Positions 1-12,220 are shown, counted from the first letter of the stretch. The stretch: 64,000 nt of DNA from Dendrolimus kikuchii (GCA_019925095.2 JAHHIN020000030.1:1392501-1456500); one strand, 5' to 3'. The notes: a model not told the origin generated them from the letters alone. Translations and numbers: made by a program.

Positions 1-370
1 TCACCTTCTATGAATGCCAAAAGGATATTTCTGCAAAGCACTGGTTCAGTCACAATCAGCTCATTGATCATTTTAACAACTTTGATCTCTTCCCTAAACT
101 TCATCATCTTCTGTATATAGCAGTTGCATATTTCGCAGATGAAGGCATGCTGCAATTTTATAAATAATCACTAATAAATAATAACCGTCCATAAACATTC
201 CAGTGCTAGACTCCTTATCACACATTACTAGGCAGTTACGTAAAGTGTTACGTAAGTTACGAAAAAGTGATAACCCGAAATGAAAAATGCATACTGCTGT
301 ATATTATTAATATATGCTTACTGCTCTACATCCCTTCGGCCCTGTCTAAGCTTTTTGAGAGACTTAAGTA
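1..370. other. No gene recognised
   Basis: AT-rich sequence at the window edge. I see no convincing ORF, repeat boundary or RNA gene here. Confidence 0.4.
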
Positions 371-1560
371 TAATGAAATTTATCCAGCAGTTCATAATAT
401 TATTCTTCAACAACAACACGGCTTTGTGAAAACATAGGTCAACCACTTCAAATTTAATTATTTTTTTAGATAACCTCTTTGAAAACCTTGATAACAGGAC
501 GCAAGTCGATACAATCTATACCGACTTTAAGAAAGCGTTCGACAAAGTCGACCATTTTCTTCTAATTAAGAAAATGGGTTTTAATGGCATCCATGGTAAC
601 TTATTACGCTGTTTCATGTATAACATTTCGAATAGATCCCAAAATTGTGGTTAATGGCTATCAGTCCAATGTTGAGTTACTTCTAGGGTTCCCCAAGAGT
701 CCATATTAGGTCCTTTATTATTTATTAATGCCATTAATAAATGTTTTCAGTATACTAATCTCAAATTATGTAAATCTATAAAAAGTATTGATGATTACAT
801 TCTATTTCAACAAGACCCCAACAGATTAAGTACTTACTGTGCTATTAACAATCTTCATCTTAGTTTGCCAAAGTGCTAATACATTAAATTTGAAAAACTG
901 CAATGCAAAGTTTTTATGAACCACAAATTATACATTACATAAATCATAACTCCCATACAAAGAGCTACTATTTAAATATAATCTCCTGAGCCTCTCATCT
1001 AGGCGCGCAAGCACTTAGAAGCGGTGACATTGTACAACATTATGAATAATAATTTTGATTGTATTGATTTAGTGAATAAACTGGGTTGTGTGGCATTGAG
1101 ATATTGAGAAGTGTGCATCAACGTGAGATCCGATCAAAGAAACTATTTGCTCAAGGAAAATCTTGCACTAACTCGGGATTGTCTTGTCCAGTCCATTATA
1201 CGATTGATTCATATAACACTCTGTTTATAAATGGTGATATATTTGCATGTTCTCTTGCCAAATGTAAAAGGTCCATTTTGCTTGTATTCAATGACTTTAA
1301 TAGTAATCTTGAGCTGGAGTAATTTTTTTATAGTAATTTTTATACTGTAGTAATATGTTCTATGAATTTTTATATCCTATCCTTCTTTTTACTTATTATT
1401 AATATTTTTGTACCTCTTGTATTTTCATTGATAATCTTATAAATGTTTTTCTGTGGACAGTGTCCTTGGCTTCAATATTACTACTACCTGATCTTATTGT
1501 AACTTTTTTATTTTGTATGTTATATCCTAGCTGTTTGTTGTTCCTTTAAATAAATAAAAC
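371..1560 (+). pseudogene. Degenerate jockey/CR1-like LINE remnant (RT fragment plus 3' end)
   Basis: A relic of a non-LTR reverse transcriptase. Around 497-600 the plus strand reads as RT motif A, TDFKKAFDKVDH, with the catalytic aspartate, followed by LIKKMGF. Near 690-725 a degraded motif B reads VPQESILGPLLF. Several stops and frame changes separate these blocks, so it cannot be translated as a unit. The stretch 1320-1560 looks like a 3' UTR and ends in TAAATAAATAAA followed by unrelated sequence, as expected for a 3' tail of this superfamily. The 78-codon ORF at 1086-1322 lies in the same relic and has no recognisable domain. The family assignment below superfamily level is uncertain. 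Confidence 0.6.
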
Positions 1561-1739
1561 GAAAGAAGTAGATCCAAAAACATCGTTATGGCAGCAAATA
1601 AAGATGAAGGTTAGACATAAATATTTTTTTAATAGAAATAAATCAATTAAAAACATACTACTAATTCAAACTTGCTATATAAAAGCAAAAAAAAGCAATA
1701 ATCGTATTTAAAAATAGATATTATTGACATATTTCTCAT

Positions 1740-2500
1740 TACTTATGGTAACCAGGCACATATTAGTTAGTGAAGTAATTCCCCTTAAGGTATTAAATCT
1801 ATAGGTATCCAGTGAACGAATTTGAAGTAGTGGCATGGTGGAATGGGGAAGGAGGAGGCATACTTATCCCTACTATAAACCCCTATGGTCCGGAGATCTT
1901 AGGTTTTTCTAATAAACATAACCTCACTTATTTTTTCACTAATATTGCACTGACAAATGTGAATAGTCCTTTTGAAGTCAAAAAGAAAGCCAATAATCAA
2001 CAGAAAAAGAACTAAAAAACAGTGTATATCTAATATTTTCTTAAGTTTTCGCGACTTGTATACATAATAAACTACGTTTTAATGGTTTTAAGCGCGGTAA
2101 TTTATTTTATTTTTCTGACATGATCCATGATCACGAAACGTCGGAAAAATCAAATAAATTACCGCGCTTAAAACCGTTAAAACGTAGTTTTATTAACAGT
2201 GTATATCATCAACAATTGAAGAAAAAACACAACAGAGCACATCCACATACACTACAAGAGTAACCATGAAAATATTCAAAATAGGGGACAATAAAGAAAT
2301 TATAAAGTGTGTATGAAATAAATAGCAAATGGTTACACTCTGTTTTGGCACTCGCCGACCACTGCTGCAGCAAGCTCACTAGAGCTCTTTGGTCTAAAGA
2401 TAACCTAACCTAAATCACTGTTCTAGTCACTGGTCATGACCTTTCACCACCCATCACAATAATGTTAGTGAAAAAATAGGTGAGGTCATGTTTAACAAAA
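1740..2500. repeat. Member of a palindrome-rich repeat family
   Basis: The stretch 1810-2010 (AAGTAGTGG...GGAGGAGGCATACTT, then GGTCCGGAGATCTT) matches 32770-33000. The stretch 2210-2300 continues the match to 33000-33090 after removal of the nested hairpin element at 2032-2194. The right part, 2335-2440, holds a decayed form of the core GGCACTCGCCGGCCGCTGC...TTTGGTCTAAAGATAACCTAACC found at 33330, 34620, 36611 and 57050. The 67-codon ORF at 1812 lies in this repeat and is not a gene. Confidence 0.6.
2019..2207. mobile_element. Hairpin element (163 bp) with 13-bp target-site duplication
   Basis: The element at 2032-2194 is flanked by AACAGTGTATATC at 2019-2031 and again at 2195-2207. It is mostly a hairpin: ACTACGTTTTAATGG then TTTAAGCGCGGTAAT on the left is answered by ATTACCGCGCTTAAA then CCGTTAAAACGTAGT on the right. 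Related copies lie near 31182, 48055 and 49495. A 13-bp variable duplication suits target-primed retrotransposition better than a typical DNA transposon. Confidence 0.7.
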
Positions 2501-2934
2501 ATAAATATTTCAGGAATTCCAGACCGTAGCAGTTGCAGAAAAGGTTACCACCTACCCACTACACCCACCCAGTATTTAAAATTTGTGCACCGGATAGCTG
2601 AGTCGCAGCCCCCCTTAATAATACTACTAGTACTATTCAGTCATTGGGTTTATGCAATTTTCTGGCAGTCAGAGGTTCCAATACCCGATAGAAATATAAA
2701 TAATTTAATTCAGACTGCCGAGCACTTACTCAACTTATTACTATTTTTCAACACAACAGGTGTTTGGGTTTCCTTTGTTCAATGCAAAGCCGAGAATTAT
2801 TCAAACAAATACCATGAAATGGCTTTCTAGAAATAAATTAATATTTAGGTTCCAATATAAAAATCTAAGGTTGCGTACAGTTATATGGCATATTTATGTA
2901 TTATGAATAGATCTGAACTTTTTTAATATAGGTT
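2501..2934 (+). other. No gene recognised; 116-codon ORF of unknown status
   Basis: A 116-codon ORF runs 2480-2830 but has no domain I recognise and begins inside repeat sequence. I treat it as chance. Confidence 0.3.
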
Positions 2935-2984
2935 AGAAGGCCAAGGCGGGCGCGAAGCGAAGCGGAGCTCCCGCCTTAGCCTTC
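2935..2984. repeat. GC-rich hairpin
   Basis: AGAAGGCCAAGGCGGG at 2935-2950 pairs with CCCGCCTTAGCCTTC at 2970-2984, with a GCGAAGCGAAGCGGAGCT-type loop. It stands out from the AT-rich flanks and may be the end of a DNA element. Confidence 0.55.
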
Positions 2985-3740
2985 GTGGTTATTTTTTTTA
3001 TAAAAAAAAACTTAATTTTATATCTCAAATAATAAATAAATGTGCCGTATATCTATACCGGACCCAAGATATTATATTGCAGTTACGAGAATGTTAAATA
3101 TTATAATGTTAGCAAATTATCATTGGTTGTGAGCTACATAAGACTAACACATATCTATACCGCACCCTGGAATAGGCCTGTGTATCAAAGATTTAAGATT
3201 GGGCACTTAGCCACTTACTAAACTTGTAAACATTAATATTTAAAATAAAGGCTATTGTGATTTAGAATGATAAAAGGGTTGACAGGGCTCTGAAGGGCGT
3301 TAAAACGAAAGAAATTTAAAAAAAATATAGAAAATATCTAAAACGTGCATACCTGATTCAATAACCCGTCAGAAGGCATACAAAGCAATTGTAACACTTA
3401 CAAGTATATACTGCTATCCCCTAAAACAGTTTCACTGCCGAACCGAAAGCACATAACACAAAAATTTTGGATTTCACCATTATCCTTCGGGCATAAATTC
3501 TCTACGATATTGAGGAATTTTCCATATTCATTATTCATATTATGATTAATAGTAATCGACATCGCTCTGCTTTGATCGTCTCTATGTACTTTTATACAAT
3601 ATCAAGCAAGATGTAGGCTTTTAATTATTGAACATTTTATCAACACAGTGAATTTAATAATACGTAACCACTTACTGTGGATACTACGTACGTAATCGTA
3701 TACATACCTATATATAGCACCACAAACTACTATGAATACT
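2985..3740. other. No gene recognised
   Basis: AT-rich sequence with no convincing ORF, RNA gene or repeat boundary. Confidence 0.4.
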
Positions 3741-3749
3741 ATAGCCAGG

Positions 3750-3945
3750 GCTGGGCAAAATACATGGTTCCCTTTAATTGAAATACAAATTACAAAATAC
3801 TGTCTCGTATGTATTTAAAATACGAAATACAAAATACTTTTAAGTCGGGTATTTGAAATATAAAATACAAAATACAGCATTTCAACTATATATATTTAAA
3901 ATACAAAATACAAATTACAAAATACCGTCAGGTGTTAGGTTATGT
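3750..3945. repeat. Degenerate AAATACAAAATAC tandem repeat
   Basis: Words such as AAATACAAATTACAAAATAC and AAATACGAAATAC recur irregularly across about 200 bp on both sides of GTCGGGTATTTGAAATA. It is low-complexity and probably part of a dispersed repeat. Confidence 0.65.
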
Positions 3946-4215
3946 AAATAAAATACTCACAAAAATCTAATAATAATTATTATTAGGTCCTTGCCTATGA
4001 AATTGCCGTTTTTTCTGAATAAGTTAATCTAATTTTATTATATTTTTTTTATTCTAATCTCCACGGCCTTGAAGATAAGGACATTTCCATCTTGTAGGTA
4101 CGCGTAGATTTTGGTGGTTCCACCCGGATCTATGCGTCTTTATATCAGTCTCATGGCAGGGAAATGGGAATGCACAAGGACTGAAACAGCTCGCTTTTTT
4201 TAACACGTTGATGAG

Positions 4216-5720
4216 GTGACCGACAAAGTTTTTGGGCAATATCCTTTAGCAGAGGTAGTCATACTCGAGAATTTAAATGCTCATCACGCTGAGTGGTTGG
4301 GTTCCCCGAGAACTGATCTGCCAGGGACTACTGCCTACGATTTTGCTCACGCCCATGGATTCACTCAGGTGATTAGGGAGTTTACCCGAGTACCGGATAG
4401 AGTGGATCATGAGTCTTCTTTGCTGGATCTTCTGCTGACCACACACCCGGAGAACTACCAAACCTCCATCAGTACTCCACTAGGAACCTCTGATCATTGT
4501 CTGGTATCTTTGGTGGAGCCTCTTCCTATTCCCGATCGGACTCGTCTCGATGGACGACGGAAGTTGTGGCGATACAGGTCAGCAGATTGGGATGGACTCC
4601 GTGAATTCTATGCATGCTTCCCATGGAGGCAGTTATGTTTCTCGTCAGAAGATTCTGATCCGAGCATAGACTCGATCGTCGATGTAGTACTGCAGGGAAT
4701 AGAATGTTTAATTCCAAACTCAACTGTACCTATCGGTACGAGTAAATCACTATGGTTCGATAAGTCCAGCAGTGAGGCTGTAAAGCTAAAGCAACAGGCT
4801 TATCGAGCCTGGACTGCAGCGCGTTCTCGTCAGGATCCAAGTTCCTCTGACCTGAAAAAGAGATACAATGCCGCCCCCAGGTCCCTCAAAAAACAGCTCG
4901 CGAGAGCAAAATTCGATCACATCGGCAGAATTGGTGAGCGCCTCTCTAGCTACTCTTCTGGGACTATAGCTTTTTGGGCGCTCGCCAAAGCTGTCGTAGG
5001 AAACTTTTGTCGGGCGTCTCTTCCACCTCTGCGCACAGTGGACGACCGTCTGGTACACGCCGCCAAAGATAAAGTCAATCTTCTGGGTGACATGTTTGCG
5101 GCCAATTCAACTCTTGAGACATAGATAGGAGAAACTCCACCTACAATCCCTGAGTGTGAGTCTCTAGAATGTCGGAGGTGCGCTTTACTCAAAAAGCAGT
5201 CCGATGTGTTCTCCTCCCCTTGACGTCAAAAAGTCTTCTGGCCCTGATGGCATTCCTGACATTGTGCTGCAGACGTGTTTAGCTGAGCTGTCCCCAGCCA
5301 GTCCTTGTCCGACTTTTCACTCTCTCTTACTACAAGGGTTGTGTCCTCGCTTCGTGGAAGAATGCCCATGTGCACCTTGTCCCCAAAAAAGAGGACGTAA
5401 CAGACACGTCGAATAGGCCTATAGCAATAACCTTTTTGCTCTCAATGGTGATGGAGCGTATTATCAACGCGCAGCTTCTGTGTTACCTCGAAGATTCCCA
5501 GCTGCTAAACGATCGGCAATACGGCTTCCGCCACGGTCGCTCAGCTCGGGATCTCTTGGTTTACCTAACCCACCGTTGGGCTGAAGCCATTGAGGGCAAA
5601 GGGGAAGCCCTGGCAGTTAGTCTAGAATTCTAGATATTGCTAAGGCTTTCAACCGGGTCTAGTACAGGGCTCTTCTATCGGAGCAGCCATCGTATGGGAT
5701 ACCCGAAGGGCCTTGCACCT
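4216..5720 (+). pseudogene. LINE ORF2, 5' half (endonuclease tail, linker, start of RT)
   Basis: First half of a non-LTR retrotransposon polyprotein that is interrupted at 5721 and resumes at 13841. The 302-codon ORF at 4216-5124 carries the end of an apurinic-type endonuclease: LNAHHAEWLGSPRTD near residue 20, SLLDLLLTTHPENY near 80 and the catalytic-type SDHCLVSL near 105. The usual G-D before LNAHH reads E-N, so a metal-binding aspartate is lost. RT blocks follow in other frames: KKSSGPDGIPD near 5228, then LNDRQYGFRHGRSARD near 5502 and DIAKAFNRV near 5633. Frameshifts near 5124 and 5400 and stops near 5630 and 5660 make it a pseudogene. The element is 5' truncated near 4200. Confidence 0.8.
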
Positions 5721-7170
5721 TGTAACATCCCCCCCCCCCTCTTAAAAGAACTTTAAACCATTACCCGCCTACACGAGTAATAATAAACACACATATGAAC
5801 AACACATATGATACATGATGTGTGTGTAACCATAAATTAGAGTATTACATGAGATTATATCTTAACCCATACATGTCACATATATGGAGTAATCTACCAA
5901 TCTGCATCACTACACATGAGTAAAGCAGATCACGTATATCACTCCACATACTCTTACACATAGGCTTTTAACTTTATATTATTTGGCGTGAATCGTCAGA
6001 GTAGGGCTCTTTGTTGTGTATTGTAGTAACCCTTAGTCTTTTATGGAGGTCTATCGAACAGGACTGCTTAGCCAATCGAAATGTCTTGAAATGAAACCAA
6101 TAAATCACAAGTTTAATTAAATTTATTTACTTAAAACCTTACTATAATTAACTTCATTTAACAACCAATCTAGAGAATAATTGTTATACATCCATATATT
6201 AATTTGCTCATTAATATTTTCTACATGTGATATAAGATACTGATGAAAACTTATTACATAAGAACTTTGGCCCTACACTACAATATTAGATATAAACTAT
6301 ATTCTACATAAAGACAAAACAATATAGTGCAATACTCATATAACATAAATCATGGGTAAAGTAATAAATTTACTATGATATAAATTTTGACAATATCCTA
6401 AAACTCATAGAGTTACGGCTGCAAGAACAGTATATTAAATTATAAATAATAAAATTAGAATTGTGTTGTTACGGGTCGCGTATGCAATATTATATAATAT
6501 ATATTCTTTTTCCTCATACATATAAATAATTGGTAAATAGTATATGGATAATAATGTTATATAGGAGGTCGTTATATAGTTGATATAGTATAATGAATAA
6601 AAGTATATTTTGGATGAACAATTGTGAGGTACTGTTTCTCTCTTTATATTTTATATAAAATATATAAAAATATGGTGAGAGGTCTCCCAAGAAACCACCG
6701 CCCGAACAGCTTAGGGCTGTCCACTGCAAACAGGGCATCACCATTGTTTAGGACGGATACAAGGATAAGGTTCGAAACCCTCGTCCAAAATATTATATTA
6801 CTGCTGATAATTGCTTTAGTAATTCCACGTTCGGATTCGTATATCATAAAGGCAGTTTGGTATATTCTCGAGGCTGCAAGCAGACCTGAGAGCGAAGCTT
6901 TCGATGATCCGCCTAGGAGTGCCAGCTTGTCAACGTACATCAATAGATGAGTCTACAGTATTTGTGACTTACGTGACCAAAGAAGCTGATATATGCAACT
7001 CAGCGGTGTAACAGCTCGCATATGTGTGTTTGAAGCCTGATAAAATGGAAGTCATAAGACAACCACTCGAACGTTTCATTTACTTCAAGCATAAATCAAC
7101 TGTGTTTGATAATACTTCATACATCATTAAATTTATTCATTATAAGATCTCGAACCCATAAGGACGGATC
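5721..7170. other. Left unique part of the 8.1-kb insertion
   Basis: AT-rich, beginning with a C homopolymer. ORFs at 6514-6744 (minus), 6624-6950 (plus) and 6644-6943 (minus) overlap one another, match nothing I know, and are probably chance. Confidence 0.5.
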
Positions 7171-7174
7171 AGAC

Positions 7175-7660
7175 GGGTAATTTGGGGAATTTCACCACCA
7201 CCTGTGTATATTATGATATATGTAAATATATAATATATATCAAACCAATAATGGATAGATCAACAGGTAAATTCGGGGATTTTCACCACCACCTGGTATA
7301 GTTTGTATATATATATATATATAAATATCGGACAGGTATATTGGAGGATTTTACCACCACCTGTTTAGTTATAATATATGTAAGAATATGATCTTAAATC
7401 AATAGTAGTTAAATCAACAGGTAAACTGGGGAATTTCACCACCACCTGGTATAGTTTGTATATATATATAAATATCGGACAGGTATATTGGAGGATTTTA
7501 CCACCACCTGTTTAGTTATAATATATGTACTAATATGATCTTAAATCAATCGTAGTTAGATCAACAGGTAAATTAGGGGAATTTCACCACCACCTGGTAT
7601 AGTATATATATATAAAACTATCGGACAGATATATTGGAGGATTTTACCACCACCTGTTTA
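7175..7660. repeat. Tandem array, about 150-bp unit, with seven ACCACCACCTG boxes
   Basis: About 3.5 units, each with two half-units: ACAGGTAAAT...TTTCACCACCACCTGG and ACAGGTATATTGGAGGATT...ACCACCACCTGT. The box occurs near 7191, 7282, 7351, 7434, 7497, 7582 and 7643. Each half-unit opens with CAGGT and closes with ACCTG, so it can form a short hairpin. Confidence 0.85.
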
Positions 7661-8230
7661 GTCTGTAATATATGTGTTTTAGCTCATAAGAACCGATCGT
7701 TGATTATACAATCGTTTTTAGGCCAACATTGGGCCCTTAGTGGATACCAACACAAAGAGGATATACCTAGACTATCAGTACAAGCTGACAGTTCTGTCTG
7801 GTTGAAAGATTCGACCCCTGTCTCGCAGCACGTTAAACTGACATATAGGACATGAAGACTAAACCAGACATAACATAGGAAGGCCTAGTTATCCTACGAC
7901 TGGTTAGGCTTCTAGCCAAGTCATTGTTTAACAATGCTGGAACGATACGAAATCAAAGCAATTCACTAAGAAGCCAACGACTTTGATGACGTCCAACGGT
8001 AGATGTACTAACATCTCGTTATCGCTCGCCTAGGGCCGATTCAGATCAACTCACAGACCTGGGAACCCTATAGTAAAACGCCTTTTATGAGAGTCGAACG
8101 TTGGACTACGATTGGCATCGATGTCTTAAAACCCTCAACACATACTTCACCAGAAGTACAACCAGTGAATCTAGTTTATTTGTTGAGTGTAATGTGTCAA
8201 AGAAAATATATATTGTAAATACATATAAAA
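7661..8230. other. Unique part of the 8.1-kb insertion
   Basis: Less AT-rich than its surroundings. It holds a 73-codon ORF (7634-7855) that starts inside the tandem array and is probably chance. I see no RNA gene. Confidence 0.4.
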
Positions 8231-8264
8231 TGTACCATAGATTATTGTATGTTATTGTAAATAG

Positions 8265-8590
8265 TTTTACATGCAGGTAGTATATACATAATAAACCATT
8301 AAATCCAATAGTATTATGGAATATGTATGCATGCAGCATTTATCCACACATATATAAATACTTATAAAGTAGGATATCAATAGATATGTAATTATATACA
8401 TAGTATCCCATTAACGCATATAAGTTCAGTAGTATTATAGAATATGTATGCATGCAGCATATATCCACAAGTACATAAATACTTATAAAGTGGGTTATCA
8501 GTAGATATGTAATTATATACATAGTAATCTATTAATACAGAATTATGGGACTTGGATACATGTAGTATATGTTCATACATAAATAACTAA
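8265..8590. repeat. Tandem array, about 120-bp unit, roughly 2.5 copies
   Basis: The landmark ATATGTATGCATGCAGCAT occurs at about 8322 and 8442, followed each time by ATCCACA and ATACTTATAAAGT. A third copy starting near 8520 is diverged. Confidence 0.75.
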
Positions 8591-8599
8591 ATATGTATG

Positions 8600-8695
8600 T
8601 AGTAGATATATATACATATATATATATACACATATATATACATATATATATACACATATATACATATATATATGTATATATATATATTTTATAAT
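8600..8695. repeat. TA-rich (ATATAC)n low-complexity tract
   Basis: Almost pure ATATAC/ATATATAC with alternating purine and pyrimidine. The minus-strand Tyr/Ile-rich ORFs over it are artefacts. Confidence 0.85.
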
Positions 8696-8769
8696 ACAGG
8701 TATAAAACCTTTACGAGTATTGATATTAACCTTATCTTAGAGTTTGGTATATATATCATCATATAAATA

Positions 8770-9080
8770 TTTCATTAATGCAGAGTGCGAGTGCATATAT
8801 AATACATACATAAATCTTGGTATCTCGATTCATTACTGATATTGGATCCAGTATGTATAGATATTTTATGAAATGGGGCTTTAGATACATGTAATAAATA
8901 CATAACTCTTGAACTATAATAACACATGAATGCTAGGATATTTAAATATTGTTTGTACTTCAAACTTTAGCATTATGTATAGATATTTAGTGATATAAGT
9001 ATTGAACCTATATAATAGTATCTAACCCTTGGACTATGATAACACCAGTGTTATAATATTTAAATTTGTTTATATCACAT
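8770..9080. repeat. Two diverged units of about 130 bp
   Basis: TATGTATAGATATTT recurs near 8852 and 8975, followed by a variant of ATACTCTTGAACTATAATAACAC and then ATATTTAAAT. A weak tandem duplication inside the 8.1-kb insertion. Confidence 0.55.
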
Positions 9081-9429
9081 ACATAACAAACTATTTAACA
9101 AGTCCTTAAGATGAACCATTTTAAGCCTGTACCATTTTGAATAACCTTCTGCGAAGGAGGCTCGGCTTATTTCATATGTAAAGAAAACATAGTTTAAGGG
9201 CAAACATAAACCGTTAAGGTAGCGCTGTAAAATTTATTTAAAATTTATTTCGAATTAACCAGTAAATGGAAGACAATTGATTTTGTTATTTATACAAGTT
9301 CCTATAGATATCATTCAATGTTCCTACCGCCTATTCGATATTTTACAACGCACTATTAAAAATGTATTGGCCAGTTCCTATATATATATTATATCTAATG
9401 AACGCTTAAATACTTCTAATTAATGATTC

Positions 9430-11010
9430 ATCATCGCATTAATAACAACGTTTTGCCGGTTCCTATAGTAGTGCCTAACGAATGTTTCGACCGCCTACCT
9501 ACTTATAAATAACGCCTAAACCAACGCACTAGCAATAACGTTTTAACCGTTCCTATCGGTATCTGATAGACTTAATCCGCTTACAACTAACGTAACCCTA
9601 TACGCTTAACCTAAACGTTCCGCTATTTTCCGTTTATATCCATTTATAATTGCCGCACTTAAATCTAAAGCCGTTCGTATCACTTACAAACTAACGCTCC
9701 GCAAATTATCATAACGACTTAACACTATACGCTTATACCGCCTACCTACCTATAAGTAATGCCTGACTCAACGCACTAGAAATAACGTTATAGCCGTTTC
9801 TATCAGTATCTGATAGATATAATTAGATTACCATTAACGCTAACCCTATACGCTTAATCTAGACGTTCCGTTATTTTCCGTTTATAATCATTTATAATTG
9901 CCGCACTTAAATCTAAAGCTGTTCGTATCACTTACAAACTAACGCTCCGGAAATTATCATAACGACTTAACACTATACGCTTATACCGCCTACCTACCTA
10001 TAAGTAATGCCTGACTCAACGCACTAGAAATAACGTTATAGCCGTTTCTATCAGTATCTGATAGATATAATTAGATTACCATTAACGCTAACCCTATACG
10101 CTTAATCAAGACGTTCCGTTATTTTCCGTTTATAATCATTTATAATTGCCGCACTTAAATCTAAAGCCGTTCGTATCACTTACAAACTAACGCTCCGGAA
10201 ATTATCATAACGACTTAACACTATACGCTTATACCGCCTACCTACCTATAAGTAATGCCTGACTCAACGCACTAGAAATAACGTTATAGCCGTTTCTATC
10301 AGTATCTGATAGATATAATTAGATTACCATTAACGCTAACCCTATACGCTTAATCTATACGTTCCGTTATTTTCCGTTTATAATCATTTATAATTGCCGC
10401 ACTTAAATCTAAAGCCGTTCGTATCACTTACAAACTAACGCTTCGCAAATTATCATAACGACTTAACACTATGCGCTTATACCGCCTACCTACCTATAAG
10501 TAATGCCCGACTCAACGCACTAGAAATAACGTTATAGCCGTTTCTATCAGTATCTGATAGATATAATTAGATTACCATTAACGCTAACCCTATACGCTTA
10601 ATCTAGACGTTCCGTTATTTTCCGTTTATAATCATTTATAATTGCCGCACTTAAATCTAAAGCCGTTCGTATCACCTACAAACTAACGCTCCGCAAATTA
10701 TCATAACGACTTAACGCTATACGCTTATAACCGCCTACCTACCTATAAGTAACGCCTAACTCAACGCACTAGAAATAACGTTATAGCCGTTTCTATCAGT
10801 ACCTGATAGACATAATTCGCTTACAATTAACGCAACCCTATATGCTTAACCTAAACGTTCCGCTATTTTCGTTTATAAACATTTATAATTGCCGCACTTA
10901 GATCTAAGGCCGTTCGTATCACTTACAAACTAATACTCCGCAAATTATCATAACGACTTAACACTATACGCAATCCTACTTAATACATTCTTATAACCGC
11001 CTACCTACCT
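9430..11010. repeat. Satellite-like tandem array, 248-bp unit, about six copies
   Basis: AATAACGTTATAGCCG recurs at 9781, 10029, 10277, 10525 and 10774, with a diverged copy at 9534. The spacings are 247, 248, 248, 248 and 249 bp. The four central units are nearly identical; the outer ones diverge. Each unit contains GCCTACCTACCTATAAGTAA, ATTTTCCGTTTATAATCATT and many AACGC words. No ORF spans it. Confidence 0.92.
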
Positions 11011-11180
11011 ATAAATAACGCCACATCTTATCCGCCCTACCTACATAACAACCGACTCTAATATATATAATATTGATCACGTTTTAATTCCGAATAACAT
11101 ATTTTGGTCATAGGTATATACATAGTGTACATTATAAAACCCTTCATCAAAACAATAAATGCATAATTTAAATATAACTT

Positions 11181-11260
11181 GAGAATCCCTGTCAATTTGT
11201 TCAAAAACTCACTGAAGTCGGGAGCTCCTGTCCCGACTTACCTTAGTCCTTGGGGATTCT
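11181..11260. repeat. Nested inverted repeats, RNA-like fold
   Basis: Inner stem AAGTCGGGA / TCCCGACTT (about 11215-11240, loop GCTCCTG) lies inside an outer stem AGAATCCC / GGGATTCT (about 11183 and 11252). The arrangement can fold as a two-stem structure. Confidence 0.5.
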
Positions 11261-11269
11261 AACATAAAA

Positions 11270-12200
11270 TAGCTTATTAGACCCACGGCTCTACCATCTA
11301 TACGCAGATCACAAATTACTAATTTACAGATTCAATCAAGCCTACAATACCAGGATTAATTTACACGTAACGGCTCCACTAATATATCATTGTTTTATTT
11401 TTAAGCAATCTAACGTAATTCAACAATATTTAAAACAAATCAATATCCCTTTTATTCTACATTTGTTACACTAAATTTGTTGCATCAAACGTGTCTTGCA
11501 GGAAATAATTTATTAGTTTATGTCATACAGGTCTGTATTAATTTTACATCAAATTTTATTATAATTTAACCGAAACGATTGCTTTATAAAACTTAAAAAT
11601 ATTAAATTCCCTAAACAAACCATCTCTTAAAATTGTATATTTTAAATTGGATTTTATATCGTTTAATTTCTTGTATAAATTTTATTTTCTCATTTTTTAT
11701 ATCAAATTCTGAAGGTAGATTTATTTTTAAATATTTTTAATGAATTCATCGTCGTTTCATTTAGCGAATCGATGTATTTATTTTTTCGATGATTTAAAAG
11801 AAGGTAGACTTTATTTAACGCGACGTCTTATGATTATTTTAAAATATTACATTATTTCCCGTATTAATTTGGTAACGAACAAGAATTTAGAAATAATATT
11901 ACACGAGCCGTTTATATGATTTTAAAGCAAATTAAACAATAATCTATTAATTAAAATCGCACGATCTCACGTAATTTCTTACATTTAAAAAATTTACTTA
12001 ACCACGACTATAAATTACCCTTTTGATTTTGATTTAATTAGAACCTGATTGAATCACCTAGCTATTCTATTCTAAATCGAAATATAAATGATTTAACTTT
12101 ACCGCAGGCCTCCTCGACGACGCAGCACTATTGAATTATTTAATTTTTAAATTAATTTAATAATTATTTAACAGCGCAGAGCGGCAGCGCTTCGCCCTAG
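11270..12200. other. Unique AT-rich part of the 8.1-kb insertion
   Basis: No gene or tandem repeat seen. AT-rich with T and A runs. Confidence 0.45.
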
Positions 12201-12206
12201 GAATGG

Positions 12207-12220
12207 CCACTAGGGGGCGC
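12207..12220 (+). promoter_or_regulatory. CTCF-like motif
   Basis: CCACTAGGGGGCGC fits the CTCF core consensus CCASYAGRKGGCRS at every position. No binding data are available here. Confidence 0.4.

Noticed and set aside
6769..6779. GGTTCGAAACC, a tRNA B-box-like word
   Set aside because: No acceptor stem, A box or cloverleaf can be built around it.
8106..8963. Several minus-strand Tyr/Ile-rich ORFs
   Set aside because: They come from TA-rich tandem repeats.
9430..11010. Regular repeats as a possible CRISPR array
   Set aside because: Units are 248 bp and wholly repeated with no unique spacers, and the DNA is eukaryotic.
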